From Vulcanisaeta sp. JCM 16159 (GTDB lineage: Archaea > Thermoproteota > Thermoprotei > Thermoproteales > Thermocladiaceae): a stretch of 64,000 nucleotides of DNA. The translations under genes were made by a program, and so were the position numbers. The stretch spans positions 1 to 64,000 of the forward strand of contig NZ_BBDN01000012.1 in the NCBI RefSeq assembly GCF_001316265.1, read 5' to 3'. This document shows, piece after piece, positions 27,088 through 37,716 of this stretch; the first letter of the stretch is position 1, and each line of letters starts with the position of its first letter. The notes below the pieces were generated by a model, which made no database searches, was not told the DNA's origin, and was given only the letters and a program-made list of their open reading frames with translations.

Positions 27088-27645
27088 CTAGTCATCCCTG
27101 GTTAATGCGATCATTAATTGCTCAAGCCCATGCTCAACATCATCAACACCAAGCAGTTCCCTCTCCGGCGATAAATCACCCGCGGCGTACCTCTCCAAGT
27201 ACCTCTGATTAACGCTTATGAAGTTTAAGCCCCACTTATACAGCCTTAGAATCTCCATGGCACCATTCATAAAGCCCATTATGTATAAAGCGGCGGCTAC
27301 TGCCTCAATCGTACTCAAGATGTAGGGCTTACCGTAGTGGGTCGGGTTAGCCGCTATGAGCAGTGGCAGTCTCCTCCTAATGAAACGGCCCTTAACGAAC
27401 TTAGCATAGATATCCGTTGCCCTTTTCCACGAACAATCAATCAGTGATAAGCCCCTTGACATGGTGACATCCCTATCGCTGGGCGTTAATGGCGTCTTGG
27501 CGGTTGGGTCAAGCATTACTGAGCCACTCGGTAATGCCCTAATACTATCCACTAATTGCACAAGTCCAAACCTAGCCAGCTTAATGGCTGTATTCTTCCT
27601 TGGATCGTCCTGCGGCAATCTATAGATGAATATCCTAGGCACCAT
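27088..27645 (-). CDS. tsr3: Tsr3, rRNA aminocarboxypropyltransferase
   Basis: Intact, 185 residues. LDPTAKTPLTPSDRDVTMSR, SLIDCSWKRA and RRRLPLLIAANPTHYGKPYI LSTIEAVAAAL match the Tsr3 (DUF367) family, a SPOUT-like fold using AdoMet to attach the acp group to a hypermodified uridine in small-subunit rRNA. Converges on the EndoIII-like gene with three bases between. Confidence 0.93.
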   Translation of the reverse strand: MVPRIFIYRLPQDDPRKNTAIKLARFGLVQLVDSIRALPSGSVMLDPTAKTPLTPSDRDVTMSRGLSLIDCSWKRATDIYAKFVKGRFIRRRLPLLIAANPTHYGKPYILSTIEAVAAALYIMGFMNGAMEILRLYKWGLNFISVNQRYLERYAAGDLSPERELLGVDDVEHGLEQLMIALTRDD

Positions 27646-27707
27646 AGTACTTTATATCGTTATTAATAACTTAATACTTTAATAACCAATCCCCAAATAC
27701 TGAGTTA

Positions 27708-30035
27708 ATGAGTAAATTGCCTCATTATCGGGAAGGTCTCCGTGCAGTGACTGGTTCTGGCGAGTACATTGATGATATACCCACACCGCCAGGCACGCTC
27801 TACATGGCGATTTACAGAAGCCCCTACGCCCACGCCCGGATACTGAAGGTCGACCTGAGCGGGGTCTTTGAGCATGGAGGCATTGCCTACGGGCCCAGTG
27901 ACCTGGCCAAGGTAATACCAAACCCATTCCCGCTCGCCGTGGATGCGCCGATTAAGTATTATCCATTTGCGCGGGATAGGGCTCGTTTTGTTGGTGAGCC
28001 GATAGCCGTTGTCCTTGCCGATGACCCTTACAGGGCTGTGGATCTTCTTGATTATGTTCAGGTGGATTTCGAGCCATTAAAACCTGTTCTTACGCTTGAT
28101 GATGCGTTGAGGGGTGATGTTCTTGTTCATGAGGAGTTAAAGTCAAACGTAGCCATGTATAGGCACATGAAGTTTGGGCCTGTGGATAAGGCATTCTCTG
28201 AGGCTCCCGTGATTGTAAAGCGCGAGTTTTATTATCAGAAATATAATGCAATGCCCTTGGAAACCTATGGAGTTCTTGCGCATTACGTAAATGGGGAATT
28301 AAATGTTTGGGCTAATGTTCAAGGGCCAATGCTAATAGCGTACTTCATAACTAGGGCGCTGGGACTACCAACGGGTAGCCTTAGGCTATTTGGCCCTAGG
28401 GACATTGGCGGCAGTTTTGGTTCTAAGTATATGCTATACCCATACATAACCTTGGCCGCTGCGGCGTCAATACTTAGTGGCAGACCTGTTAAGTGGATTG
28501 AGGGCAGGACGGAGCACTTAATTGGTAGCAACTCAGGTGGTGCCAGAAAGGGCGTTGTGGAGGTTGCGGCGACTAGGGATGGCGTGATTCAGGGACTTAG
28601 GTATAGGTTTTATGAGGATGTTGGTGCGTATCCAAGGCCGCCTGACCCTGGTGTTCTATTTAGGTTCATGGGAATATGAATGGTGCGTATGATGTTAGGG
28701 CCATTGAGGTTGAGGATTACGTGATAGTCACAAATAAACTACCATCAGGCCTTAATAGGTCTTATGGCGGCCCACCGTTCTACTACATGCTTGAGGTTGC
28801 CGTTAATGAATTAGCCCGTGAACTAGGCGTGGATCCACTCGAGCTCAGGATTAAGAATTTAATTAGGGAGTTCCCGAAGAAGATTGGTGATGAGTACTTC
28901 TACGAGACGGTCACAGGCGGCCTATACCCAAGGCAAGACTATGAGAGAGTCGTTAGGGCTATAGAGCCTGAGTATAGGCGTTGGCTTGAGGAGAGGAGGA
29001 AGAATCCGAATATTGGTGTTGGTATTGCAGTCCTCGTAGAGCCGGCGGGCACGAATTTAGGCTACACAGATTTAGCAATAGAACCAAGCAAGCGTAAATA
29101 CCCACACTCGGCTCTGGTTCCTACGTAACAATTAGCCTTGACATGAGCGGGTACATTAGGGTTTTCGTTAATGGCACCAACGAGGGGCTCGGTCACGAAA
29201 CAACGCTTGCCGAGGTTGTCGCCTCAGAATTGGGCGTCGACCCCTCAGTGATAATTGTTGAGAATAGGGTTGATACGACAAGGACGTGGGCACTATCGGA
29301 TGGTTCATACTCATCTAGGTTCGCCCCAATAGTAGTTAGCGCTGCGATACTTGCTGCGAGGCAATTGAGGGAGAAGTTAACAAGAATAGCCATGGCAATG
29401 CTTGGTACGGATAAGGTTAGTTATGAGAATGGTCAGTTCTATGACATAAACAACCCAAGTAGGAGGATTGACATTAGGAGGATGACATCATCAGTTAATT
29501 GGGACCCAGGCTCACTACCGGAGGCTTAGATGCCTCATTGAGCGCCACCGTGTTTTATCAACCACCAACGGTCAAGGCGGCGGAGGGTGATAAAATCAAC
29601 TCATCAGCTACATACGCAATACAGGCGCAGCTCGCCGTTATAGAGCTTGACCCAAACACGTACGACATTAAGGTTAGGAAGTACGTGATAGCCCATGACG
29701 CTGGTAGAATACTCAAGAGGGAGTTCGTTGATGGTCAGTTAATGGGTGGTTTAATGCATGGTCTCGCCCTCACGCTTTATGAGGAGTTGATGTATGATGA
29801 TCAGGGTAACCCATTAACGACGAGTCTCGATATCTATGAAACGCCAACGCTGGCTGAGGCTGTGGGTATGGAGGTGGAGTTCATACACTTTGAAACACCC
29901 ACGAAGCACCTAGTCTCTGGGGCTCATGGTGTTGGTGAGGGAGCCATGATGGGGGTACCTGCGGCGATAGTCAATGCCTTGGCCTCAATAATTGGTAAAG
30001 CAGTGACAGAACTGCCACTGAGGCATATAAGATAA
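27708..30035 (+). CDS. molybdenum hydroxylase large subunit, frame-broken
   Basis: Four frames (27708-28679, 28676-29128, 29143-29529, 29499-30035) give one protein of about 770 residues after shifts near 28677, 29100 and 29510. [20 protein letters not shown] is the usual N-terminus; [14 protein letters not shown] and [20 protein letters not shown] are molybdopterin-contact blocks, the latter with the catalytic Glu (GVGEG). The active-site loop reads [10 protein letters not shown], not AYxCSFR, so it is not a CO dehydrogenase. The order large, FAD, 2Fe-2S matches crenarchaeal glyceraldehyde/aldehyde oxidoreductases (cutA type), which act in the non-phosphorylated sugar route. Substrate is inferred. 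Confidence 0.88.
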
Positions 30036-30051
30036 TGAGGGCTGTCGAGGG

Positions 30052-31471
30052 GTGATGGGCATGGCCTACGCCCTTGGTATTCCCAGGGGGTTTAAGTACG
30101 TTAGGGCTTCAACGATTGATGAGACGTTGAAGCTACTTAATGAGTATGGTGGCGATGCTAAGTTGCTCGCCGGCGGCATGAGTTTAATGCCCATGCTTAA
30201 GCTTAGGATGACTGAGGTTAAGTACTTAATTGACATACTCGGCATTAATGACCTTAGGTACGTCAAGGTTGAGAGCAATTACCTAAGGATTGGCGCATTG
30301 GCTACGCATAATGACATCGCAATGAATAGGCTCATTAACGACAACGCAAAGGTACTAAGTGAGTCCGCATGGCATATAGCGGATATTCAGGTTAGGAACC
30401 TCGGCACAATAGGCGGTAGCCTAGCCCATGCAGATCCAGCGGCTAATTACTACCCAGCCTGATAGCCCTGGATGCCGAGGTCGTGATTAGGGGAATTGGT
30501 GCCGAGAGGACCGTTAAGGTTTCAGAACTCTACAGGGGACCATACACCACTGACCTAAAGCCTAATGAATTAATCACGGAGGTCAGGATACCACTCAGCG
30601 GCTCTAGGGGCGTTTATGAATTCTTCAGGAGGGGTGGCGCATCATTTCCGAGCGCTATCATAGCTGTTGCCTATCAGGAAAGGGATGGGGTCATAACAGA
30701 CTCCAGGATAGCCATTGGCGCGGTTTACCCAGAGCCCGTGTTAGTGAGCGGTCACTTAAATGGGCTTGGGATTAAGGAGGTTAGGGCTAAGGTCAGTGAT
30801 ATTGTGAATTCCATATTCTCATCAATTGACGCCAAGCCCCTTGAGGATACCCACGCACCTGGTGACTATAAGGTCAAGGTGGCCAGGAACTTACTAACTA
30901 AGGCCTTGACCGAGATAGCCAGTGGTTCGGTACAGTACATTAAGGCTCCTGTTAAGGACGAGTTAATTAAGTGGGAGTTCAGGGATAGTGTTGAGTATGT
31001 GGGGGACTTGATTAGGGTTAGGGTTAACGTTAATGGGCAGTGGATTGAGGATTTGGTTGAGCCAAGACTATTGCTTCTCGACTTCCTGAGGAGGCATGGG
31101 TTTAGGGAGGTTAGGAGGGGGTGTGATGAGGGTAAGTGCGGCGCATGCACGGTGCTTGTTGATGGTAGGGCCGTCAAGTCATGCATGGTGCCTGTGGTCA
31201 GGGTCTCAGGGCACTCAGTAACAACAATAAGGGGCTTGAGTAAGGGCATGGAACTACACCCAATACAGAGGGCATTCCTTGAGGAGTACGCAATGCAGTG
31301 TGGTTATTGCACGCACGGCTTCATGATGGTGACCCATGACTACCTCACTAACATAGACCCAACGGCCAATGACGACATACTGAAACTAAGCATCAAGAAT
31401 ATCTGCCGCTGCACAGGCTACATAAACATAATCAAGCCATTAAGAAGGCCGCCAAATACCTACAATCTTAA
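30052..31471 (+). CDS. molybdenum hydroxylase FAD and 2Fe-2S subunits in one frame
   Basis: The FAD part (30052-30935) shows YGGDAKLLAGGMSLMPMLKL, QVRNLGTIGGSLAHADPAAN, then EFFRRGGASFPSAIIAVAY after a one-base shift near 30458. With no stop it runs through KAPVKDELIKWEFRDSV into a 2Fe-2S protein: RGCDEGKCGACTVLVDG, CGYCTHGFMM and CRCTGYINI supply eight cysteines. A second shift near 31437 gives the natural end AIKKAAKYLQS at TAA 31469-31471; the annotated tail beyond is a shadow. Corrected length about 473. CoxM and CoxS are usually separate genes; here they look fused, although a lost stop at the junction cannot be excluded. It serves the preceding large subunit. Confidence 0.85.
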
Positions 31472-31676
31472 CAATCGCATCAATAATACTAAGCAAAAAG
31501 TCCTTATAGATTACGAAAAGTACTTAAGAGTGATGAATAATGGGCATAAACATCTTCACAGTAAATACCATCAGTAATCCACCCACGGAACACATAGCCC
31601 ATTTACTAAAGAAAGCATGTAGGAACAACAAGGCATGTTAAAGACCTCCTAGTAATGTGCAGAAACTGCACCAGCG
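31472..31676. other. intergenic, nothing recognised
   Basis: Between convergent genes; no gene, repeat or RNA that I can support. Confidence 0.4.
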
Positions 31677-32186
31677 TTAATCAGGTGTATGGGCATTACT
31701 TGATTCCTTGCTTGAAGCGCTCATTAACGCCCTCGCCTTAGTTACGAAGGATTTAATTAATGCCATAGCAGTTTCATCATTTGGTATCTTACTCCTAATA
31801 CCTTCCGGGTCTGGACCGTTGTATTGATACTCATGTAATTGTAGGGCCATGGCCGTTAACTCGGCCACGCCTGGGACTATCCTCTCAATCTCCGCACTTA
31901 GCTCAGTCAATCTATTAGTTGGTGCTACTGCAGCTATCCACTCATAAAATGGTATGGTGACATTCCCAACACGTTTATTCCCGCGATACTTTTCCTGAAG
32001 TAAATTCACATTCCTTAATGCCAAGTATGAGAGGAACGCCTTCCATGCCTGGAACGCCTTACCCGCAGCGTTCCTGACAAGGCCTTCCCTTAAGAAAATC
32101 TCTGCCACATCAAGTTCCTTAATGGCCTCCTCAAGTCTTTCCTTAGCCAGCGTCTCCGTACTTAACCTTCTCATGTGAACCTCCAT
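31677..32186 (-). CDS. PaREP1-family HEPN-type protein
   Basis: Intact, 169 residues. RLEEAIKELDVAEIFLREGL VRNAAGKAFQAWKAFLSYLA, followed by KRVG and WIAAVAPTNRLTELSAEI, matches the PaREP1 (PF05942) family, a HEPN-superfamily group much expanded in Pyrobaculum and other Thermoproteales. Function unknown; family members are often near other HEPN or nucleotidyltransferase genes. ATG at 32171 or 32186. Confidence 0.8.
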   Translation of the reverse strand: MEVHMRRLSTETLAKERLEEAIKELDVAEIFLREGLVRNAAGKAFQAWKAFLSYLALRNVNLLQEKYRGNKRVGNVTIPFYEWIAAVAPTNRLTELSAEIERIVPGVAELTAMALQLHEYQYNGPDPEGIRSKIPNDETAMALIKSFVTKARALMSASSKESSNAHTPD

Positions 32187-32407
32187 AATTTAAGTGCACG
32201 ATACTAATTAATATAAAACTAAGTCTCCAATGATTCTAATCTGTTAATGTTGACTTAATGGACATTAAGGGTAGTGTGAGTATATAAGTTGGCTCAGTCT
32301 TCTCTTTCAATCTATTTTAATATTAAATTAACAACAATATGATAACTCATATCGTCAATAGTATTCTCACTAAAATAATAAATACCTTGCTGTAAATCTC
32401 TTTAGTA
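32187..32407. other. A/T-rich intergenic
   Basis: Divergent gap between the PaREP1-family gene and the membrane protein; no gene. A/T-rich TATA-like stretches are present, but none stands out. Confidence 0.35.
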
Positions 32408-33143
32408 ATGAGCGCTACCGTAAATTCAACAGCAACGCAGACCGAGGTATTTGGCTTTATACCACAGGGTGTTTTTTTACACGGTACTAGCCGCCGTGGT
32501 TATAATAATCGTTGGTTATGTGGTTGGGAGACTCGTGGAGATACTAATTAAGAAGATATCATATACTACGGGCCTCGACGCCTTCTTTAGGAAGACCTCG
32601 GTCGGCCGTGCACTGCTTAGGAGTGGTTATACGGCTGGCGACTTCCTGGGCTTATTCGTTAAGTGGGTCATTTACATAGCCGCAATTTTCTACGCACTCC
32701 TTGAATTATCCTACGCTAGCCCAAACCTATCCTTCCTATACGACACATCGAAGAGCGTTTTGACATATCTACCGTACTTGGTGTCCGGTGTTATTATATT
32801 AATCATCGGTTTGATAATGGTGGATTGGATAAGTGATTACTTCAAACGTAGTTATCCTGCGAATGACCAATACGCACAGGCCCTGCTTAACTTCGTCGGC
32901 GACGCCTTTAGGTTCATACTCTATTACATGGTTATAACAATAGCGTTGAGTGTAATGAAGGTTGATGTCACGATACTCTACATATTTGCACAAGGACTCG
33001 CCTGGGCTGTGGCCATTGGACTTGGAGTTGCCATAGGCCTTGTGCTGGCGGTTCCATTGAGGGAGCCGTTGAGGAGGTTCCTGGAGCGTGGGTGGGATCA
33101 GTCAGGAAGTAAGGATGAAAGGAGGGGTGATGGCGGTGGTTAA
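32408..33143 (+). CDS. multi-span membrane protein, MscS-helix type, frame-broken at T7
   Basis: ATG at 32408 starts MSATVNSTATQTEVFGFIPQ and reaches a T7 run (32472-32478). Removing one T joins it to the main frame (FYTVLAAVVIIIVGYVVGRL). The protein then has about 245 residues with six hydrophobic segments and a short basic tail. Repeats such as LPYLVSGVIILIIGLIMVDW and VGDAFRFILYYMVITIALSV resemble the transmembrane-helix repeats preceding MscS-like pores, but no MscS beta domain follows. Its end overlaps the GT4 gene start by 14 bases, so they are coupled. Confidence 0.7.
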
Positions 33144-34389
33144 GCCTGTCATTGGCGTTATAATGTATCAGACGAGCAATTCCAAGGGGCAGGAGTTGGT
33201 GGCTCAGAGGATGGTTAAGTGGTTTCTTAGGCTTGGTTATGAGGCTTACCTAATAACGAGTATTTATCATGATGGTAATGAAGTCGTTAGGAGGAGGGCT
33301 GTGGAGACGTCGTTGGAGGGCTACGTATTTCAGGAGAAGGACGTAACCATTGGGCTGCCAACCATTAGGGTTGATAGTTACATGGCTAAATGGCCTCCCA
33401 GGAGGATCATGTTTAAGAACTTCGTTGATGTGCTCAGGAGGATTGGCGAGAACTTTGGCATGAACTCATTAATAACGCATTCCACACTTTGGAATGGGCC
33501 TGAGGATACGGCTAAGTACGTGATGTGGAGGAGAATGCTGACTACATTCGGCCTTGAGGGTGGTAACGTGTTCTTCGGCCACATGAGTCATTACCAACCA
33601 CCAGACCCAACGAGGTATGACGTGGTCGAGAGGACGTATAGGCTTGCCTGGAACCACATGGCGTTTCCCGAGATATTTAAGGCGGCAAACCTTGTCCTTT
33701 GTGTAACGCCGCTTGAGGGTGAGGAAATGATTAGGATGGGTGCAAGGCCTGAGCAAATCTACGTATTCCCAGGAGGTATTGATGATGATGAGGTTGCCGA
33801 TCTAAACGTAGTTGATCCAAGCGATTTCAGGGTTAAGTATAGGATCCCCGATGACGCCAAGATCGTGGCTTACCTAGGCACTGTTGAGGATAGGAAGAAC
33901 CCACTGGCCGTTGTCAGGGTTGCCAAGTTGCTTAGGCATAGGCGTGACGTGCACTTCGTCATTGCGGGTAAGCCTGGCGATCAATGGGATGAAGTGGTCA
34001 ATGAGGCTAGGGGCTTGAGTAACGTGACATTGACTGGGGAGTTGAGTGTTGAGGATAAGAAGAAGTTAATCAAGGAGACCTACGTGAACATAATAATGAG
34101 TAAGATGGAGGCCCTTGGCTTGACGCAGCTGGAGTTCATGTATGGCGGCGTGCCAGTAATAACCTCCGCTGTTTACGGGCAGAGGTGGGTTGTTAGGGAT
34201 GGCGTTGATGGCATACACGTTAATGGGCCTGACGATATTGAGGGCGCGGCCAAGGCCGTGGAGAGGCTCCTTGATCACCCTGAGGAAAGGGATAGGATGG
34301 GTAGGAATGCCAGGGAGAGGGCATCGCAATTGTTAATGAGTAAGCTCGTCAAGGAATTGGCTATTAAGATCGAGGAATACCTACGTTAG
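33130..34389 (+). CDS. GT4-family glycosyltransferase
   Basis: Intact; I prefer ATG 33130 (MAVVKPVIGVIMYQTSNSKG) to the upstream starts because it begins right at the Rossmann strand, giving about 419 residues. IYVFPGGIDDDEV, KIVAYLGTVEDRKNPLAVV and HFVIAGKPGDQW are the GT4 nucleotide-sugar lobe; SKMEALGLTQLEFMYGGVPV has the E-x7-E motif. Retaining sugar transfer at the cytoplasmic membrane face is likely; with the preceding membrane protein it may make a glycolipid or compatible solute. Donor and acceptor unknown. Confidence 0.88.
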   Translation: MAVVKPVIGVIMYQTSNSKGQELVAQRMVKWFLRLGYEAYLITSIYHDGNEVVRRRAVETSLEGYVFQEKDVTIGLPTIRVDSYMAKWPPRRIMFKNFVDVLRRIGENFGMNSLITHSTLWNGPEDTAKYVMWRRMLTTFGLEGGNVFFGHMSHYQPPDPTRYDVVERTYRLAWNHMAFPEIFKAANLVLCVTPLEGEEMIRMGARPEQIYVFPGGIDDDEVADLNVVDPSDFRVKYRIPDDAKIVAYLGTVEDRKNPLAVVRVAKLLRHRRDVHFVIAGKPGDQWDEVVNEARGLSNVTLTGELSVEDKKKLIKETYVNIIMSKMEALGLTQLEFMYGGVPVITSAVYGQRWVVRDGVDGIHVNGPDDIEGAAKAVERLLDHPEERDRMGRNARERASQLLMSKLVKELAIKIEEYLR

Positions 34390-34846
34390 GGGATCAAGTA
34401 GGGCGTTATTGGATTGCCCAACTATTAAGTGGACGACTCAACACATTTTCCACAACCCCCCATAGAGAGCAAATCAGCGGCGTGATATTACCATAATGCC
34501 GTAGGCACACATTGTGCTTGATATGGGAGGAACATAGTCGTTATAAGCATTGCTCTACTAAGGATACTGGGTATACAAGCACGTGACTAACCAATAAACC
34601 ACGTAGAAACGCAAGCAAGGCGGTGATCAAGACAATGTACTCACCGCTTAATACCATGAATGACGTGCATAGGCACATCGTGTATGAACTGAGCAGTGAG
34701 TTAGTATTAGCATTAGTACGTCCATGACCACATTACCCAATAAATGTTAATTCATGAAAAGACCAGGGTAATTGACATTACCGACAATAAGGTACGTCGA
34801 TTTAAATAAATCCATAACGACATAGATTAATGGGATTGCAGATTCC
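34390..34846. other. intergenic, nothing recognised
   Basis: About 460 bases without an intact gene on either strand. Only very short open frames are seen (for example one starting ATG at about 34659). No C/D box pattern, repeat or tRNA piece found. It may hold the 3' region of the tRNA-Leu transcript. Confidence 0.4.
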
Positions 34847-34947
34847 TGGTGCGGGGGTGGGATTCGAACCCACGCAGGCCTTCGCCAGCGGATGTCTTAC
34901 TTATGGCCTTAAGTCCGCCCCCTTTGACCAGGCTCGGGCACCCCCGC
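34847..34947 (-). tRNA. tRNA-Leu(UAA) with 14-nt intron
   Basis: The minus strand reads GCGGGGGTGCCCGAGCC..., a GCGGA anticodon stem, loop start CTTAAG, an intron GCCATAAGTAAGAC, then A and TCCGC. The anticodon is TAA. The intron sits at the standard 37/38 site; CTTA pairs with the second TAAG to give a 4-bp bulge-helix-bulge with bulges AGG and ACA. A long variable arm (TGGCGAAGGCCTGC) and GTTCGAAT T-loop confirm tRNA-Leu; CCA is encoded. The 3' side has only five C's after CCCA, where six would pair fully with the 5' GCGGGGG and T stem, consistent with a missing base. Confidence 0.93.
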
Positions 34948-34968
34948 AGGATTAGCTAGCATTTACGG

Positions 34969-34983
34969 TCTTTTTAACTTTTT
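34969..34983 (-). promoter_or_regulatory. BRE/TATA of tRNA-Leu
   Basis: The minus strand has AAAAGTTAAAAAGA, with the A/T box centred about 28 bases before the first tRNA base, as expected for an archaeal tRNA promoter. Confidence 0.55.
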
Positions 34984-35188
34984 GCCCTGGTTCCCTTATG
35001 GCCTCTGTGTTTAAGATGTTTAATTACATATGCCATGGGTTTTCTTAACCAACTCAATGGTTGTTTCAGTGTTTTTGCGCTTAATTGTACGAGTATTTAA
35101 TACGTGAAAGCCCACCTAACTAACCCGGAGTTTTTTTATACAAGGTAATGCTTAATTATTTCATTATAATCTTTAATTCTGATTGACC

Positions 35189-35940
35189 ATGGATTTCCTT
35201 AAATGCCAGGTTCTGGAAGATTTACTACCCACGGGCTTTCCCTTTGGTTACCTGATCCTCATACGTGGAGATCTGGGCATGGGCAAGACCCTACTCGTTA
35301 AATTACTCGCCCGGAGTGTACTGAGTTATTACCCGCTCATTTACGTATCTTTCGATGATAATCCGGAATCCGTGGTTAATGATTTGAAGGACTTCAGTAA
35401 TAGGCTCTTCATAATTGATGGATTCTCACTTAGTGACCAACGTAGGGTTAAGGCCTCAAACGTCATCGACATGATCACTGAGTTAGACCCTGGGCAGTTA
35501 ATCAGCAAGGTGACCCAGGCGGTCTATTCAAGGAGTGCCCGCGGCTTATAATCGACTCCATAAATGACCTCCTCATAAACATTGACCCAAGGGGCTTAAT
35601 CACAATGCTTAAGCAGTTAAAGTCCCTGTCTAGACTCTATAATATGGTGACGTTCATAGTCGCCCACGTTACCACGGAGGACATGGCAAACCTACTCAAC
35701 AGCATTGAGTACGTGTTTGACGGCGTAATCGAGATGGAGTTTGACGAGAACATGGCAAACCTAGGCATACCGGTCAGGAGGATGAGGATTAAGAGGATGA
35801 AGGGCGTGTCGCACTCAATGAATTGGTACTACTTCACCACGGCTAAGGGCACGATAGTCCCCGTAGACATCAACGAAATAAAGAACATGCTGAAGAACAC
35901 CCTGGAAAGCCTAGGGATCCAGGTACAGGGTGGTCAGTGA
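35189..35940 (+). CDS. KaiC/RecA-superfamily ATPase, frame-broken
   Basis: ATG 35189 (MDFLKCQVLEDLLPTGFPFG). Walker A is RGDLGMGKTLL; LFIIDGFS matches the Walker B region. The first frame ends at 35551; a one-base shift near 35540 leads to IIDSINDLLINI and 35605-35940 (VTFIVAHVTTEDMANLLNSI, EYVFDGVIEMEFDE). Corrected length about 250. This is the KaiC-like group of archaeal single-domain ATPases, whose roles are regulatory and mostly unknown. Spaced three bases before the M20 peptidase gene. Confidence 0.78.
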
Positions 35941-35943
35941 TCC

Positions 35944-37265
35944 ATGGACCTACTTAAACTGCTCGAAGTCCTCGTAGAGTTTAACACGGTGAATGACCCA
36001 GACAATGGTAAAATGCCCGACCCCGGCATTGTTGATTTCGTCGAGGGCGTGTTGAATGGGCTTGGCATTAAGACGAAGGTTCCCGTTAGTCATGGGTATA
36101 GGAGCGTGGTTGGCGTCGTTGGTTCCGGCGAGCCCCGCGTACTTCTTCTGGCGCACCTCGATGTTGTTCCGTTTATACGCAGTGAGTGGAAGTACGACCC
36201 GCTTAAGTTGACGGTTGAGGGCGACCTTGCCTATGGACGTGGCTCACTTGATGATAAGGGTAATGTAGCTGCCGTGCTCAAGGCGCTCGAGGATTTGGTG
36301 AGTATTGGTAGGGGTACGGTTATTGCGGCGTTCACCACGGATGAGGAGGTTGGTGGTGAGAATGGGGCTAGGGTAGTTAGGGATTACCTATTGAGTAATG
36401 GCCTTAGGCCTAACTACGTTATTAATGCTGATGGTCATTCGATGGTCATTATAAATAGAAGGAGGGCAATATTCAACGCCAGGGTCAGGTCTAGGGTTGA
36501 GAAGGCGATAATTAACGGGCGTAGGGAGGCCATTAGGTTTCAACTTGATTATAAGGTCACGCCTCCATACCACGCTGCTTACTTCATACACGGCGTGGAT
36601 ACGCACCCAGTCATTGCCCTCTCCCAATACTTATGGCTTAACAACGCGTACGTAATTAGCCTTAGGGGTGGCTTTGTCAAGAGTAATGTCACGCCTACCT
36701 GGGTTGAGGCCGACGTGGTCAAGCCCTGCAATGATTGCCCGCAGCAAGAGGTTGATGTGGGGCTCACGAGGCTCATTAGGCCTTACTTCCGTTGACTAGG
36801 TTTGTGCCCAAGGTCAAGGCTCAGAGCGTTTATGGCATCACGGCAACACCAAACGTGTATAGGGTTGTCGGTGATTACCACGAGTTCGTGGTTAATGTCA
36901 GGGCCATGACCGATGATGCGAGGGCCATTGAAGAGGCAATGAACGAAGCGTTGAGGGAGGATTTCCAGGGAATTGAGGTTAGGGTCGAGAGCGAGGGCGG
37001 CGGGGGCTACCTATACACCCCGCGCGACTCGAGACTTGTTAAATTAGCCAGCGAGACGCTTAATGAGGTTGGCCTTGAGGCCAGAGTCGTGGAGATGGCC
37101 GGCGCAAGCGATGCAAGGTACTTCTCACCACTCGGCATTGAGACAATAGATTTCGGACCAATAGGCGGCAATGAACATGGCCCTAACGAGTATGTTAGTG
37201 TTAAGTCCCTGGAATTAACAAGTAGGTTCTACTCATTATTGGTTAGGCGATTAATTTCTTCATGA
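35944..37265 (+). CDS. M20-family metallopeptidase, frame-broken
   Basis: Frames 35944-36795 and 36792-37265 join by a shift near 36790 to about 440 residues. Metal and catalytic residues are visible: LLAHLDVVPF (His, Asp), GRGSLDDKGNVAAVLKALED (bridging Asp), TTDEEVGGENGA (Glu pair), NADGHS, and NEHGPNEYV near the C-terminus (His). The family hydrolyses short peptides or N-acyl amino acids (DapE, ArgE, LysK); the specificity cannot be told. With M1, M42 and thermopsin-like genes in this window it suggests peptide use. Confidence 0.88.
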
Positions 37266-37309
37266 TTAAAGGCGGTTATTTTGATGTTAACTATTCTCGA
37301 GACCTTAAA

Positions 37310-37614
37310 TTAGTATAGTATGAAGAGGACAACGAGGCCGTAGATTGCGATTGCCTCTGCCAGGGCAACGAATACCAGGTAAAGCGCGAATAACTCCCTC
37401 CTCTCGACCAGGGCGCTTACCGAGGCAGCGCCAGCGATGCCAATACCAATGCCGGCACCAAGGCTGCAAGCCCAAAGCCAATACCGGCAGCCAAAGCCCT
37501 AGCTGCCTCAACCTGCGCCTGATCAGTGGCCTGGGCATGAACTATTAAAGCCGCGAGACTAAGCACCAGCATTGCAATTACCAAGACCCTAATAACTCCC
37601 CTACTAACCATCAA
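37310..37614 (-). CDS. atpK: A-type ATP synthase proteolipid (c/K) subunit, frame-broken
   Basis: Starts MVSRGVIRVLVIAMLVLSLA with a cleavable signal peptide, as in crenarchaeal proteolipids. The first frame ends after GIGFGLAAL; restoring one G near 37470 (TTGGT to TTGGGT) gives GAGIGIGIAGAASVSALVER and ALAEAIAIYGLVVLFILY at TAA 37310. The Glu in ALAEAIAI is the ion-binding carboxylate in the last helix. Corrected length about 102. The ring subunit is alone here, away from other atp genes. The start ATG is doubled (MM); the second is equally likely. Confidence 0.9.
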
Positions 37615-37683
37615 CGAAGCAAGACATGAGACATTATTAAAATTTTATTCCAATAAAGAAGCCACGAAACCCACAACACAAAA

Positions 37684-37692
37684 AAACTTAAA
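37684..37692 (+). promoter_or_regulatory. TATA-like box of tRNA-Ser
   Basis: AAACTTAAA lies about 29 bases before the first tRNA base (37717) in an A-rich stretch. Confidence 0.45.
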
Positions 37693-37716
37693 ACAAACAA
37701 AACCAAAGCAAGAACC

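Noticed and set aside
27708-31471. Aerobic CO dehydrogenase operon
   Set aside because: The large subunit lacks the AYxCSFR loop of CO dehydrogenase and has NRSYGGPP; the operon is better read as an aldehyde oxidoreductase.
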